From JALORV01 sp963712485 (lineage in GTDB: Bacteria; Pseudomonadota; Gammaproteobacteria; Burkholderiales; Burkholderiaceae_F), in assembly GCA_963712485.1 (NCBI GenBank), contig CAVQID010000014.1, positions 1-64,000 on the forward strand: DNA of 64,000 nucleotides. Direction: 5' to 3'. How positions within the stretch are numbered: position 1 is the stretch's first letter; the number at the start of each line of letters is the position of its first letter. This document shows positions 9,736-18,749 of the stretch, piece by piece. The position numbers and the translations under genes are program-made. Below the pieces are notes generated by a model. That model saw nothing but the letters and a program-made list of their open reading frames with translations. It was not told the DNA's origin and made no database searches.

Positions 9736-10656
9736 ATGAAGTCTCGTCTTTACGTCCGTCCCCTGACCCTTGGCGCCGCGTGCCTGTTTGCAGCGGTGCT
9801 GATCGGCGACGCAGCCGCGCGCGATCGCAAGGAATGCGAACGCGATTACAAGCCGCAGGTGGGCCAGTCGGGCAAGGACGTGGTGTGGGTTCCCACGCCT
9901 GACGAACTGGTGCAGCGGATGCTGCGCATGGCCAAGGTCACACCGCAGGACCTCGTCTACGACCTCGGCGCCGGGGACGGCAAGATTGCGATCGCCGCCG
10001 GAAAGCTGGGCGCCAATTCGGTCGGCATCGAATACAACCCCGACATGGCGAAACTCGCCAGTTGCCTGGTAACTGCCGATGGCGTCGGCAGCAAGACCAG
10101 GATCATCCAGGGCGACATCTTCAAGGAAGACTTCAGCAAGGCGACCGTCATCACGATGTACCTGCTGCCGGAGCTGAACCTTTGCGTGCGGCACCGCCTG
10201 CTCGGCATGAAGCCCGGTACGCGCGTGACATCGCACCAGTTCACGATGGGCGATTGGGAAGCCGACGAAACGTCGGAGTTCGAATACCGCACCGCGTATC
10301 TGTGGATTGTTCCGGCGCGGGTCGACGGCACCTGGACCTTGAAGGAAAGCAGCGGTCCGGCCACAACGATCAACCTGACACAGACCTTCCAGAAGATCAG
10401 CGGCGATGTCGTCAGCGGCGCGGCGCGGCAGCCGCTGGTGGGTGCGTCGCTGCGCGGCGACCAACTGCGCTTCGCGTTCAATGACGACAAGGGCGTGACG
10501 CGCAACTTCACCGGCACCGTGCGCGGCAACGAACTCGTCGGTACGCTCAAGAGCGGCGCCGCCGAGACCAAGGTGACCGGCACGGTGCAGGGTGGGCTGC
10601 GGGCAGCGGCGTGGGCCGAGATGCTGCCGCAGTGCGGCCGCTTCTACGGCAAGTAG
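9736..10656 (+). CDS. Exported class I SAM-dependent methyltransferase-like protein
   Basis: 306 residues, starting MKSRLYVRPL at an ATG preceded by GCAGGAG. Residues 1-30 form a signal peptide (positively charged start, LTLGAACLFAAVLIG core, then DAAARD). The next domain resembles a class I methyltransferase: DLVYDLGAGDGKIAIAAGK is SAM motif I near residue 75, GIEYNPDMAKLA follows as motif II, and IIQGDIFKEDF as motif III. Past about residue 190 comes a second, beta-rich domain with repeats such as RNFTGTVRGNELVGTLK that is not a methyltransferase fold. An exported methyltransferase is unexpected because SAM is cytoplasmic. Methylation could be lost, or the N-terminus could be a membrane anchor. 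Substrate unknown. Confidence 0.75.
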   Translation: MKSRLYVRPLTLGAACLFAAVLIGDAAARDRKECERDYKPQVGQSGKDVVWVPTPDELVQRMLRMAKVTPQDLVYDLGAGDGKIAIAAGKLGANSVGIEYNPDMAKLASCLVTADGVGSKTRIIQGDIFKEDFSKATVITMYLLPELNLCVRHRLLGMKPGTRVTSHQFTMGDWEADETSEFEYRTAYLWIVPARVDGTWTLKESSGPATTINLTQTFQKISGDVVSGAARQPLVGASLRGDQLRFAFNDDKGVTRNFTGTVRGNELVGTLKSGAAETKVTGTVQGGLRAAAWAEMLPQCGRFYGK

Positions 10657-10683
10657 GCGAGAGTCAGCCCGTCAGAACCCCGG

Positions 10684-10706
10684 GCCCCGCTTCGGCGGGG
10701 CTCTTC
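10684..10706 (+). terminator. Stem-loop terminator before the permease gene
   Basis: A 7-bp stem GCCCCGC/GCGGGGC closes a stable TTCG tetraloop and is followed by TCTTC. It lies 28 bp after the methyltransferase gene stop. Confidence 0.65.
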
Positions 10707-10725
10707 ACATCAAAAGGAACGCCCG

Positions 10726-12114
10726 ATGAGCGAAGCGTCGCCAGCCGTCCCGGCGCAAATGCGCGCGGCGCTCGCGCCGACGGCCGCACCCAAGCCGGCA
10801 CTGTCGGTGTTCGATGCGGTCATGATCACGGTCGGCATCGTCATCGGCGCAGGCATCTTCAAGACGCCCTCGATGGTGGCCGGAGTCACCGGGTCGGTCG
10901 ACTGGATGCTGATCGCCTGGGTCCTGGGCGGCGTGCTCTCGCTGGTCGGTGCCCTTTGCTATGCGGAACTGGCCAGCGCGTTTCCGAATGCCGGCGGCGA
11001 CTATCACTTCATCACTCGCGCTTATGGCCGCGATGCCTCGTTCTTCTTCGCCTGGGCCCGCGTAATGGTTATCACGACCGGGTCGATCGCGCTGCTGGCG
11101 TTCGTCTTCGGCGATTACATGAGCCGCGTGGTGTCGCTCGGCGCGCATTCGTCGGCCGTCTACGCGGCACTGACCGTGGTGGTGCTGACCCTCATCAACG
11201 TCATCGGACTGCGCGAATCGGCGCGCACGCAGAACCTGCTGACGGTGCTTGAAGTGAGCGGACTGCTGCTGGTGGCGCTGGCGGGACTGCTGGCCACGCC
11301 CGTGTCGCCCGTGTCGGCGCCCGAGGCCGCGCCGGGCGTGCCGCCGATGTTCGGCCTGGCCATGGTGTTCGTGCTGCTGACCTACGGCGGCTGGAACGAG
11401 GCGGCCTACATTTCCGCCGAGGTCAAAGGCGGGCCGCGTGCGATCGTCCGCACGCTGGTGCTTGCGCTGCTCCTCATCACGGTGGTTTACGTGGTGTTCG
11501 TGCTGGCGGTGCTCAAGGGACTCGGCTTCGCCGCCCTGGCCAAGAGCAGCGCCGTCGGCGCCGATGTGATGCAGGCCGCGTTCGGACCCGTAGGCGCGCA
11601 ATTGATCGGGGTGATCGTCGGCATCGCGACGCTGACATCGATCAACGCGACGATGATCGTAGGCGCGCGCACCAACTACGCGCTCGGTCGCGACTGGCCG
11701 GTGCTCGCCTTCATGAGCCAGTGGCATGGCGAGAAGAACGTTCCGATGGTTGCGTTCATCGTGCAGGCGGCGATTGCGCTCGCGCTGATCGCCTTCGGGG
11801 CGCTGCAGAAGGATGGCTTCTCGACGATGGTCGAGTTCACCGCGCCGGTGTTCTGGTTCTTCTTCCTGCTGACCGGGATCGCCCTCTTCATCCTGCGATT
11901 TCGCGCACCGCACATTGCACGCCCGTTCAAAGTGCCGCTGTATCCGATCCTGCCGATCGTCTTTGTCGTCACCTGCGCCTATCTGCTGTACTCCAGCGTG
12001 ACCTACGCGCAATCGCAAAACGCCGTGCACGTGGCGTTGTACGTGATGGCCGCCGGTGCCGTCGCCTGGGTCATCATGCGGGTGCTGGGCGGGCGCCGCT
12101 CGCATGGTGGCTGA
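10726..12114 (+). CDS. APC-family amino acid permease
   Basis: A 462-residue integral membrane protein of the amino acid-polyamine-organocation superfamily with about twelve transmembrane segments. The first helix carries the family signature VGIVIGAGIFKTPSMVAG near residue 38, which forms part of the substrate site, and TYGGWNEAAYISAEVK is the helix 6 region. An AAGGA ribosome site precedes the ATG. Its 3' end overlaps the next gene by 11 bp, so the two are translationally coupled. The transported amino acid is not deducible. Confidence 0.9.
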   Translation: MSEASPAVPAQMRAALAPTAAPKPALSVFDAVMITVGIVIGAGIFKTPSMVAGVTGSVDWMLIAWVLGGVLSLVGALCYAELASAFPNAGGDYHFITRAYGRDASFFFAWARVMVITTGSIALLAFVFGDYMSRVVSLGAHSSAVYAALTVVVLTLINVIGLRESARTQNLLTVLEVSGLLLVALAGLLATPVSPVSAPEAAPGVPPMFGLAMVFVLLTYGGWNEAAYISAEVKGGPRAIVRTLVLALLLITVVYVVFVLAVLKGLGFAALAKSSAVGADVMQAAFGPVGAQLIGVIVGIATLTSINATMIVGARTNYALGRDWPVLAFMSQWHGEKNVPMVAFIVQAAIALALIAFGALQKDGFSTMVEFTAPVFWFFFLLTGIALFILRFRAPHIARPFKVPLYPILPIVFVVTCAYLLYSSVTYAQSQNAVHVALYVMAAGAVAWVIMRVLGGRRSHGG

Positions 12115-12700
12115 GCCGACCGGGCTGCTGCTGGCTGCCGGACGGGGCACACGGTTCGATCCCTCCGGTCGCGTACTGAAACTCCTGTCGCGCGCAGGTC
12201 GCGGACCTTACGCCGGCGATTGCCTTGCCGCCGCTTCGGCACGCACGCTAATTGCTTCTTTGCCGCGCGTCATTGCCGTGGTTCGCCCGGCCGACAGCGA
12301 TGCGCACCGGCAGTTGCACGCGATCTTGCGCAACGAAGGCTGTGTCCTCGCCGTCTGCGACGATGCGGATGCCGGCATCAGTGCGTCCATCGCGTGCGGC
12401 GTACACGCCGCTGAGCAGGCGAGCGGCTGGGTCGTCGCACTGGCGGACATGCCGGCGATCTTGCCGTCGACCGTGCGCGCGGTGGCGTTGGCGCTGCTGG
12501 AAGGCGCACTTACCGCCGCGCCGGTCTACCAGGGACAGCGCGGCCACCCTGTCGGTTTCGCTGCCGGTCTACGGCCGCAGTTGCTGGCGCTGACCGGCGA
12601 TACTGGAGCGCGTGCGCTGCTCGCCTCCCATCCCCCGCAACTGATCGCGGTTAACGATCCAGGCGTCGTATACGACGTCGATACGAAGGAGCAAGACTGA
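12104..12700 (+). CDS. MocA-like nucleotidyltransferase (molybdenum cofactor cytidylyltransferase family)
   Basis: A 198-residue NTP-transferase-fold protein. The signature GLLLAAGRGTRFDPSG is the nucleotide-binding loop, VVALADMPAI is the metal-binding motif, and GQRGHPVGFA matches the C-terminal MocA pattern. MocA adds CMP to molybdopterin to make the dinucleotide used by xanthine-oxidase-family enzymes, which fits the nearby iorAB genes. The start MVAEPTG overlaps the permease stop; the stop overlaps the next start as TGATG. Assignment to MocA rather than MobA is by motif and context. Confidence 0.75.
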   Translation: MVAEPTGLLLAAGRGTRFDPSGRVLKLLSRAGRGPYAGDCLAAASARTLIASLPRVIAVVRPADSDAHRQLHAILRNEGCVLAVCDDADAGISASIACGVHAAEQASGWVVALADMPAILPSTVRAVALALLEGALTAAPVYQGQRGHPVGFAAGLRPQLLALTGDTGARALLASHPPQLIAVNDPGVVYDVDTKEQD

Positions 12701-13098
12701 TGGCAAACCCGATGCGATCATGGTGGCGACTGGCACAGACGGCCGGTGAAATTGGCTGGTACGCGCCCATGGTCGTGCAGCAGCGGATCGCGCGCATGGC
12801 CGCCGCACCGTTGTCAACGCGCCCAGCGGACCGGCGCGAGGTCAATCGCATGGTCACCGAGAAGTTGCAGGCCGGAACCGAAGCGCAGTGGGCTTTGTGG
12901 GTCCACTCGCTTACTTTGCCGCAGCGGGCGTGGATGGAATTCTGGAGCGCCTCCCTCGCCGGCCGACACGGCTCGACCTTCGGCGCGGCCGCAGCGGGAC
13001 GCGCGGCGCGCGATGCAAACCTGCTGGCGCGCCGCGTACTTCTGCCGGCGCATCGGCGCGTCAAGGCGAATGCGAAGCGACTGAGCGGTCGACGCTAG
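12700..13098 (+). CDS. Hypothetical protein, phasin-like in size and character
   Basis: A 132-residue basic, alpha-helical protein with no motif I can assign. It is Ala/Arg/Trp-rich (MRSWWRLAQTAGEIGWYAP at the N-terminus and repeated RR near the C-terminus) and lacks signal peptide or membrane segments. Its start overlaps the preceding nucleotidyltransferase stop (TGATG), which supports real translation. Size and amphipathic helices recall polyhydroxyalkanoate granule proteins, but this is a weak guess. Confidence 0.6.
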   Translation: MANPMRSWWRLAQTAGEIGWYAPMVVQQRIARMAAAPLSTRPADRREVNRMVTEKLQAGTEAQWALWVHSLTLPQRAWMEFWSASLAGRHGSTFGAAAAGRAARDANLLARRVLLPAHRRVKANAKRLSGRR

Positions 13099-13149
13099 CG
13101 GCGAGCGGCGACGGTATGCTGCGGTCTGCCGCAGCATCGCCGGATCGCC

Positions 13150-13848
13150 GTGCTCGATCTCGTCCGACAAATCCACCTGCCTGACTGGCTGGCTCTCGCC
13201 TGGTTCGTCGCGAGCTGGTGGGGCTATGCCACCTTCGCCCGGCGACGCGCCACGGTGGGCCGCTCGCTGCTCGCGACGACAAACCACTACCGCCGCCTGT
13301 GGATGATGCAGACGACCTGGCGCGAAAACCGCGTCATCGATGGCGTTGTCGTGCAGAACCTGTCGACCAGTCCATCGTTCTTCGCATCGACCACCATCCT
13401 GATCATCGGGGGTCTGCTCGCGCTGCTCGGAGCAACCGAGGAGGCGGCAAAGCTCGTCAGGGAAATTCCGTTCGCCACGCGGACAACTGCGCTCGTGTTC
13501 GATCTGAAGCTCTTCGTCCTGACGGCCGTCTTCGTCTATGCGTTCTTCCGCTTCACCTGGTCGATGCGGCAGTACACCTTCGGCGCGTTGCTGATCGCGT
13601 CGGCGCCGGACGCGGCGGTCTTCGAAAATGGCGGAGCATCACGCGAAGAGTTCGCCGATCGCGCCGGACGGGTCGTCGGCCTGGCGGCCGAGACCTTCAA
13701 CGACGGCCTGCGCGCGTATTACATGGCGTTTGCAGCGATCCTCTGGTTCTTTTCGCCGCTGGCGTTCGCGGTCGGCACGGCCGGCATCGTCTACCTGCTC
13801 TATCAGCGCGAGTTCCGATCCGACGTGCTGGGCGTGCTGCGTCAGTGA
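13150..13848 (+). CDS. DUF599 family integral membrane protein
   Basis: A 232-residue protein beginning at a GTG codon with MLDLVRQIHLPDWLALAW. The conserved DUF599 features are the segments VVQNLSTSPSFFASTTILIIGGLLALLG and FRFTWSMRQYTFGALLI, in a four-helix arrangement. Function is unknown in the family. It precedes the M61 peptidase gene by about 50 bp. Confidence 0.8.
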   Translation: MLDLVRQIHLPDWLALAWFVASWWGYATFARRRATVGRSLLATTNHYRRLWMMQTTWRENRVIDGVVVQNLSTSPSFFASTTILIIGGLLALLGATEEAAKLVREIPFATRTTALVFDLKLFVLTAVFVYAFFRFTWSMRQYTFGALLIASAPDAAVFENGGASREEFADRAGRVVGLAAETFNDGLRAYYMAFAAILWFFSPLAFAVGTAGIVYLLYQREFRSDVLGVLRQ

Positions 13849-13897
13849 ACTGCACTGCCTGCGCGCTTGCCGACTCGGACGGCCGAGTGACTGCCTC

Positions 13898-15691
13898 ATG
13901 ACCGTCCACTACGCGATCCGGCCTGCCGACCTGTCGGCGCACCTTTATCAAGTCATCTGCCGGGTCGACCGACCCGATCCGCAGGGACAGCTCTTCATGC
14001 TTCCGGCCTGGACGCCGGGCAGCTACATGATCCGCGAGTTCGCGCGCAACATCGTGCGCGTCAACGCAATTGCCGGCAGCCGCCGGGTCCCGATCGAGAA
14101 ACTCGACAAGCACACCTGGCGGGCAGCGCCGGTCAAGGGCCCGCTCGAGGTCGCGTACGAGGTCTATGGATGGGATCTGTCGGTGCGTGCGGCGCATCTT
14201 GACGAGACCCACGGCTTTTTCAATGGCCCCAGCGTGTTCCTGTTGCCGATCGGCCATGAGTACGCCGCATGCAGCGTCGACATCCTGCCGCCCGCCGGAG
14301 ATCGCTTCGCCGCCTGGCGCGTGATCACCGGGCTCGCGCCTGCGCGCGGGACCCGCCGCCATGGTTTCGGCACTTATGTCGCCGACGACTACGACGAGTT
14401 GATCGACTGCCCGGTCGAAATGGGCGAGTTCGAACTCGGGCGCTTCGACGTGCTGGGCGTGCCGCACGAAGTCGCCATCACCGGGCGCGTCCCCAGGCTG
14501 GACATGAAGCGTCTGACCGCGGACCTGGCGCGCGTCTGCGAGCAGCAGATCCGTCTGTTCGAGCCGCGCACGCGCAAGGCGCCGTTCACGCGCTACGCGT
14601 TCATGACGCTGGCGGTTGGCGAGGGCTACGGCGGGCTCGAGCATCGCAATTCCACCGCGCTCATCTGCAGGCGCGACGACCTGCCGTTCGAAGGAATGAA
14701 GGACGCCACCGAGGGGTATCGCAACTTCCTCGGGCTGGCGAGCCACGAATACTTCCATAGCTGGAACGTCAAGCGCATCCGGCCTGCCGCCTTCGTGCCC
14801 TACGACCTGACGCAGGAAAACTACACGCGCCTGCTGTGGGCGTTCGAGGGATTCACCTCGTACTACGACGACCTGATGCTGGTGCGCGCCGGCTTGCTGA
14901 CACCGGCCCAGTACCTCGACGGCATCGCGAAGTCGATGACGACGGTCATGCAGCGCAGCGGCCGGCTCAAGCAGAGCGTCGCCGAAAGCTCCTTCGATGC
15001 ATGGATCAAGTATTACCGTCAGGATGAGAGCGCGCCCAACAGCATCGTCAGCTACTACCAGAAGGGCGCGCTGGTCGGGCTTGCCCTCGACCTCACGATC
15101 CGCGGCGGGACCGGCGGCAAGCGTTCGCTGGATGACGTGATGCGACTGCTTTGGCAACGCTGCAAGCGCGAAGGCGCTCGCTACAGCGGCGTCGAAGAAG
15201 GCGAACTCGTCGCCGTAGGCGAGGAGGCGAGCGGACTGGCGCTGGCGCAGGTCATCGACGAGTGGACACTAGGCACGCGCGACCCGGATTTCGCCCGTCT
15301 GTTGAAGCCTTTCGGCATTGATTGCGTCCAGGGCGCAGCAGTCGATTCGCCGGCCTTTGCACTGCTCGGCGTTCGCACGGCAGCGTCCGGCCAGGACTGC
15401 CGGCTGGCGCACGTCTTCGACGGCATGCCCGCGCAGGCAGCCGGGCTTTCGGGCAACGACGTCCTGATCGCGCTCGGTGGCCTGCGGGTCGGCGCCGACA
15501 ACCTCGACCGACTGCTGTCGCGTTACGCGCCTGGCGACCGCGTCGAAGCAACGGCATTCCGACGCGACGAGCTGATGCGCTTCACCGTGAAGCTCGCGAG
15601 CAGCCCACCGCCGAAGTTCACGCTCGTGGTCGACGCCAAGGCCACAACAGCTGCGGCGAAATCGCGCGGCCGCTGGCTCGGTCAGGCGTGA
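13898..15691 (+). CDS. M61 family aminopeptidase with PDZ domain (glycyl aminopeptidase type)
   Basis: A 597-residue zinc metallopeptidase. The conserved zinc site HEYFHSWNVKRIRP (HExxH-like) lies near residue 285, followed by the downstream glutamate in LLWAFEGFTSYYDDL. An N-terminal beta domain occupies about 1-200, and a C-terminal PDZ domain begins near 495 (RLAHVFDGMPAQAAGLSGND). Family members cleave N-terminal glycine/alanine residues from peptides. No signal peptide was found, so it is probably cytoplasmic. The ATG at 13898 starts the conserved N-terminal domain. The 3' end overlaps the convergent ung gene by 10 bp. Confidence 0.9.
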   Translation: MTVHYAIRPADLSAHLYQVICRVDRPDPQGQLFMLPAWTPGSYMIREFARNIVRVNAIAGSRRVPIEKLDKHTWRAAPVKGPLEVAYEVYGWDLSVRAAHLDETHGFFNGPSVFLLPIGHEYAACSVDILPPAGDRFAAWRVITGLAPARGTRRHGFGTYVADDYDELIDCPVEMGEFELGRFDVLGVPHEVAITGRVPRLDMKRLTADLARVCEQQIRLFEPRTRKAPFTRYAFMTLAVGEGYGGLEHRNSTALICRRDDLPFEGMKDATEGYRNFLGLASHEYFHSWNVKRIRPAAFVPYDLTQENYTRLLWAFEGFTSYYDDLMLVRAGLLTPAQYLDGIAKSMTTVMQRSGRLKQSVAESSFDAWIKYYRQDESAPNSIVSYYQKGALVGLALDLTIRGGTGGKRSLDDVMRLLWQRCKREGARYSGVEEGELVAVGEEASGLALAQVIDEWTLGTRDPDFARLLKPFGIDCVQGAAVDSPAFALLGVRTAASGQDCRLAHVFDGMPAQAAGLSGNDVLIALGGLRVGADNLDRLLSRYAPGDRVEATAFRRDELMRFTVKLASSPPPKFTLVVDAKATTAAAKSRGRWLGQA

Positions 15692-16380
15692 TCGTGACCG
15701 GCGATCCAGTCGATCGGGTCTGCGCCGCTCGCACGTAGGAAGTCGTTCGCTTTCGCGAAGTGACCGCAGCCGATGAAGGGCTGCGGCGAACGCCTGGCCG
15801 ACAACGGCGACGGGATGATTCGCAGTCAGCAACAGATGGCGATGGTCATCGCGAATCAGCGCGCGGGCGCGCTGCGCGTGCGCGCCCCACAGCATGAACA
15901 CCCGCGGCTGCAGGTCGGCGCCGAGCGCGCCGACGATCGAATCGGTCAGGCACTCCCAGCCGTGGTGCGCGTGACTGCCGGGCTGTCCCTCTTCGACCGT
16001 CAGCACCGCATTGAGCAACAGCACGCCCTGGCGCGCCCAGGGTTCAAGGTCGACCCGAGCGCGGCAGCCGAACCGTACTCACGCGCCAGTTCCGTGAAGA
16101 TGTTGCGCAAACTGGGCGGCAGCGGAACGCCGACCGGCACCGAAAACGCCAGCCCGTGGGCCTGGCCCGCGCCGTGATAAGGATCTTGGCCGACGATGAC
16201 CACTCGAACTTCACTCGGCGGCGTGAGCTCGAGCGCGCGCAGCGGACACGGTGGAAAGATCCGAGCGCCGGCAGCCGCGCGTTGCTGCAGGAACGACTGC
16301 AACGCCAGGCCATCTTCGCTCGCGAAGAAGCCATCGACCAGCGCGCGCCATCCCGGCGCGAGCGCTGACGTATCGATCAC
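15682..16380 (-). CDS. ung: Uracil-DNA glycosylase, family 1 (two frameshifts)
   Basis: Removes uracil from DNA in base-excision repair. The catalytic motif VVIVGQDPYHGAGQAHGLAFSV is present near residue 60, followed by LPPSLRNIF; VLLLNAVLTVEEGQPGSHAHHGWE sits in a second frame, and the DNA-binding NHPSPLS motif with FIGCGHFAKAN in a third. Two indels explain this: one base is missing near 16060 and one is extra in a CCC run near 15815. Read through, the product is about 230 residues, the usual length. The start is GTG, overlapping the trpC stop as GTGA, which indicates coupling to the trp operon. Confidence 0.85.
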
Positions 16381-17168
16381 CGGAAGAGTCGCGCCAGCTC
16401 GGCGCCGGGATCGGCGGCACGCATGAACGCCTCGCCGACGAGGAACGCGTGAACGCCGGCCAGCCGCATGCGTTCGACATCCGCCGGCGCGAGGATGCCG
16501 CTCTCGGTCACGACGATGCGCTCGGGCCCGATTCGCGGCAGCAGATCGAGCGTGGTCTCGAGCCGCGTCTCGAAGGTGCGCAGGTTGCGGTTGTTGATGC
16601 CGATCAGCGGCGTCGCCAGCTGCAAGGCGCAGTTCCAGTTCGGCCGCATCGTGCACCTCGACGAGCACGGCCATGCCGAGATCGCGTGCTGCGGCCTTCG
16701 AAGTCGTACAGACGCGCCGCATCGAGTGCAGCGACAATCAGCAGAATCGCGTCGGCACCCCAGCGCGCGCGCCTCGACGATCTGGTATTCGTCGATGATG
16801 AAGTCCTTGCGCAGCACCGGCAGTCCGCTCGCGCTGCGTGCCTGCCGGAGGTCGTCGGCGGCGCCCTGGAAGTACTGCATGTCGGTCAGGACCGAAAGGC
16901 ACGAGGCACCGTGTCGCGCGTAGCTCATTCCGATCGCGGCGGGGTTGAAATCGGCGCGCAGGACCCCCTTGGACGGGCTGGCTTTCTTGATCTCCGCAAT
17001 CACCGCCGACCGGCCCGCTTCAAGCGATGCGCGCATGGCCCCGGTGAAGTCGCGCGATGCCGGCGCGCGTTGCGCGGCGGAGTGCAGTTGCGCCGGCGGC
17101 ATGCCCGCTCGCGCCGCCTTCACTTCATCGCGCTTGGTGGCCAGAATTCGCTGAAGGATGTCGTCCAT
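16377..17168 (-). CDS. trpC: Indole-3-glycerol-phosphate synthase (three compensating indels)
   Basis: Fifth enzyme of tryptophan synthesis, converting CdRP to indole-3-glycerol phosphate in the cytoplasm. The conserved VIAEIKKASPSKGVLRADF, SVLTDMQYFQGAADDL, PVLRKDFIIDEYQI, IGINNRNLRTF and ESGI are all present. Between about 16626 and 16761 the frame is scrambled. The expected ADAILLIVAALD and AAARDLGMAVLVEVHD appear in other frames, and removing one base in each of three places (the CCCC run at 16758-16761, near 16695, near 16626) restores the family sequence and frame. The length is 264 codons, close to normal for a monofunctional TrpC. The GNAT gene lies upstream and ung downstream. Confidence 0.9.
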   Translation of the reverse strand: MDDILQRILATKRDEVKAARAGMPPAQLHSAAQRAPASRDFTGAMRASLEAGRSAVIAEIKKASPSKGVLRADFNPAAIGMSYARHGASCLSVLTDMQYFQGAADDLRQARSASGLPVLRKDFIIDEYQIVEARALGCRRDSADCRCTRCGASVRLRRPQHAISAWPCSSRCTMRPNWNCALQLATPLIGINNRNLRTFETRLETTLDLLPRIGPERIVVTESGILAPADVERMRLAGVHAFLVGEAFMRAADPGAELARLFR

Positions 17169-17177
17169 GCCCGAATG

Positions 17178-17702
17178 CTACAAAGATCGGGCCAGCATCA
17201 TTTCACGCGGGCGAAAGCCGATCGACTCATAGAGGCGGCGCGCCGCGCGGTTTGGCGACGCCATCTCGAGCCGCGCCTGCGTCGCGCCGCGGCCTCGGCC
17301 CCAATCGAGCGCCAGTTGCGTCAATCGGCGTGCCAGGCCGAGACGGCGCGCCGCCGGCACGACGAACAGCGAGTGCAGGTAAATGCGCCGGCGCACGTGA
17401 GCCAGCCGATGCTTGGAAACAATCAGGTCGACACCGATCGCGCCGAGCAGCTTCGGACCGCGCACGGCCACGAACAGGCGTGTGCGCGGGCTGGCAATGG
17501 CACGACGCCAGTAGCGGCGCGACGCGCGCGCATCGTGTCGCCGTCCGGCGATGTCCGGGATCAGGCAATGTTCGGCCAGCGAGGCGATCGCACCGGTGTC
17601 TGCGACGAGCGACACGTCGCGACGCGTGGCCGCACGCAGCACGATCCGCAGCGGCCGGGTCGTGATGATCCGGCACATCGGGCCGCGGGTGCGTCCGCTC
17701 AA
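17178..17702 (-). CDS. GNAT family N-acetyltransferase
   Basis: A protein of up to 174 residues carrying the acetyl-CoA-binding motif region: LHSLFVVPAARRLGLARRLTQ is the GNAT motif A pattern (V-x-R-x-x-G-x-[GA]), and LYESIGFRPREM is motif B. It sits between trpD and trpC. The longest start is TTG at 17702, overlapping the trpD stop; MCRIITT at 17681 is an equally possible ATG. Substrate unknown; it may be an unrelated passenger in the operon. Confidence 0.8.
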   Translation of the reverse strand: MSGRTRGPMCRIITTRPLRIVLRAATRRDVSLVADTGAIASLAEHCLIPDIAGRRHDARASRRYWRRAIASPRTRLFVAVRGPKLLGAIGVDLIVSKHRLAHVRRRIYLHSLFVVPAARRLGLARRLTQLALDWGRGRGATQARLEMASPNRAARRLYESIGFRPREMMLARSL

Positions 17703-18730
17703 GCCGTCAACCGTCGCGTGGCTTCAACGAACTCATCCAGCTTGCGGCGAGCCGCCCACTGGCGATCGCCGATCGCGCGCGGGCAATGCCGTCGCCGATC
17801 GAGTCCGCGACGTTGGCCGCATAGAGCGCGACCCCGGCATTGAAGATGACGATCTCGCGCGGCGTACCCGCAACATTGTCGATCGCCTCCAGCAGCATGC
17901 TCGCGCGACTCGGCCGCGTTGCCGACTTTCAAGGCGCGGTTGGAGACCATCGACAGGCCGAAGTCCTCCGGGTGGATTTCGTACTCGCGCACGACGCCGT
18001 CCTTCAGCTCGCCCACCAGCGTGGCCGCACCGAGCGAAACCTCGTCCATGCCGTCCTTGCCGTGCACGACCAGCACATGATTGGCGCCGAGCTGCTGCAG
18101 CACGCGCACCTGGATGCCGACGAGGTCCGGATGGAACACGCCCATCACCTGGTTCGGCGCACCCGCCGGGTTGGTCAGCGGCCCGAGAATGTTGAAGATC
18201 GTGCGCACGCCCAGCTCCTTGCGCACCGGTGCGGCGTGCTTCATCGCGGCATGGTGGCTCGGCGCAAACATGAAGCCGATCCCGGTTTCGGCAATGCAGG
18301 TCGCCACCGCGTCGGGCGCCAGCATGATGTTCGCTCCCAGCGCCTCGAGGACGTCAGCACTGCCCGAGCCCGACGAAACGCTGCGGCCGCCGTGCTTGGC
18401 CACCCGCGCGCCGGCCGCCGCCGCGACGAACATCGCCGCGGTGGAGATGTTGAAAGTGTGGGCCGCGTCGCCGCCGGTGCCGCACAGGTCGACAAGGTTG
18501 GAACGGTCGGCGGGCTCCACCTTCGTCGCGAACTCGCGCATGATCTGCGCGGCCGCGGCGATCTCGCCGATCGTCTCCTTCTTGACGCGCAGCCCCATCG
18601 TCAGCGCCGCGATCTGCACCGGCGTCAGCTCGCCGCTCATCAGCCGGCGCCACAGCGACAGCATCTCGTCCTGGAAGATTTCGCGGTGCTCGATGCAGCG
18701 GACCAGCGCTTCGCTGGGGGTAATGGCCAT
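17699..18730 (-). CDS. trpD: Anthranilate phosphoribosyltransferase (two compensating indels)
   Basis: Transfers phosphoribose from PRPP to anthranilate. The glycine-rich loop LCGTGGDAAHTFNISTAAMF (near residue 78), KHGGRSVSSGSGSADVLEALG and FNILGPLTNPA are intact. Near 17902 the frame shifts so that the expected MLLEAIDNVAGTPREIVIFNAG appears in another frame, and near 17750 it shifts back, ending KLDEFVEATRRLTA at 17699. The two errors cancel. The start MAITPSEALVRC at 18730 has AAAGGAT upstream; the longer frame to 18805 crosses an intergenic repeat and is discarded. Confidence 0.9.
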   Translation of the reverse strand: MAITPSEALVRCIEHREIFQDEMLSLWRRLMSGELTPVQIAALTMGLRVKKETIGEIAAAAQIMREFATKVEPADRSNLVDLCGTGGDAAHTFNISTAAMFVAAAAGARVAKHGGRSVSSGSGSADVLEALGANIMLAPDAVATCIAETGIGFMFAPSHHAAMKHAAPVRKELGVRTIFNILGPLTNPAGAPNQVMGVFHPDLVGIQVRVLQQLGANHVLVVHGKDGMDEVSLGAATLVGELKDGVVREYEIHPEDFGLSMVSNRALKVGNAAESREHAAGGDRQCCGYAARDRHLQCRGRALCGQRRGLDRRRHCPRAIGDRQWAARRKLDEFVEATRRLTA

Positions 18731-18749
18731 GGCTATCCTTTCGTGCCGG

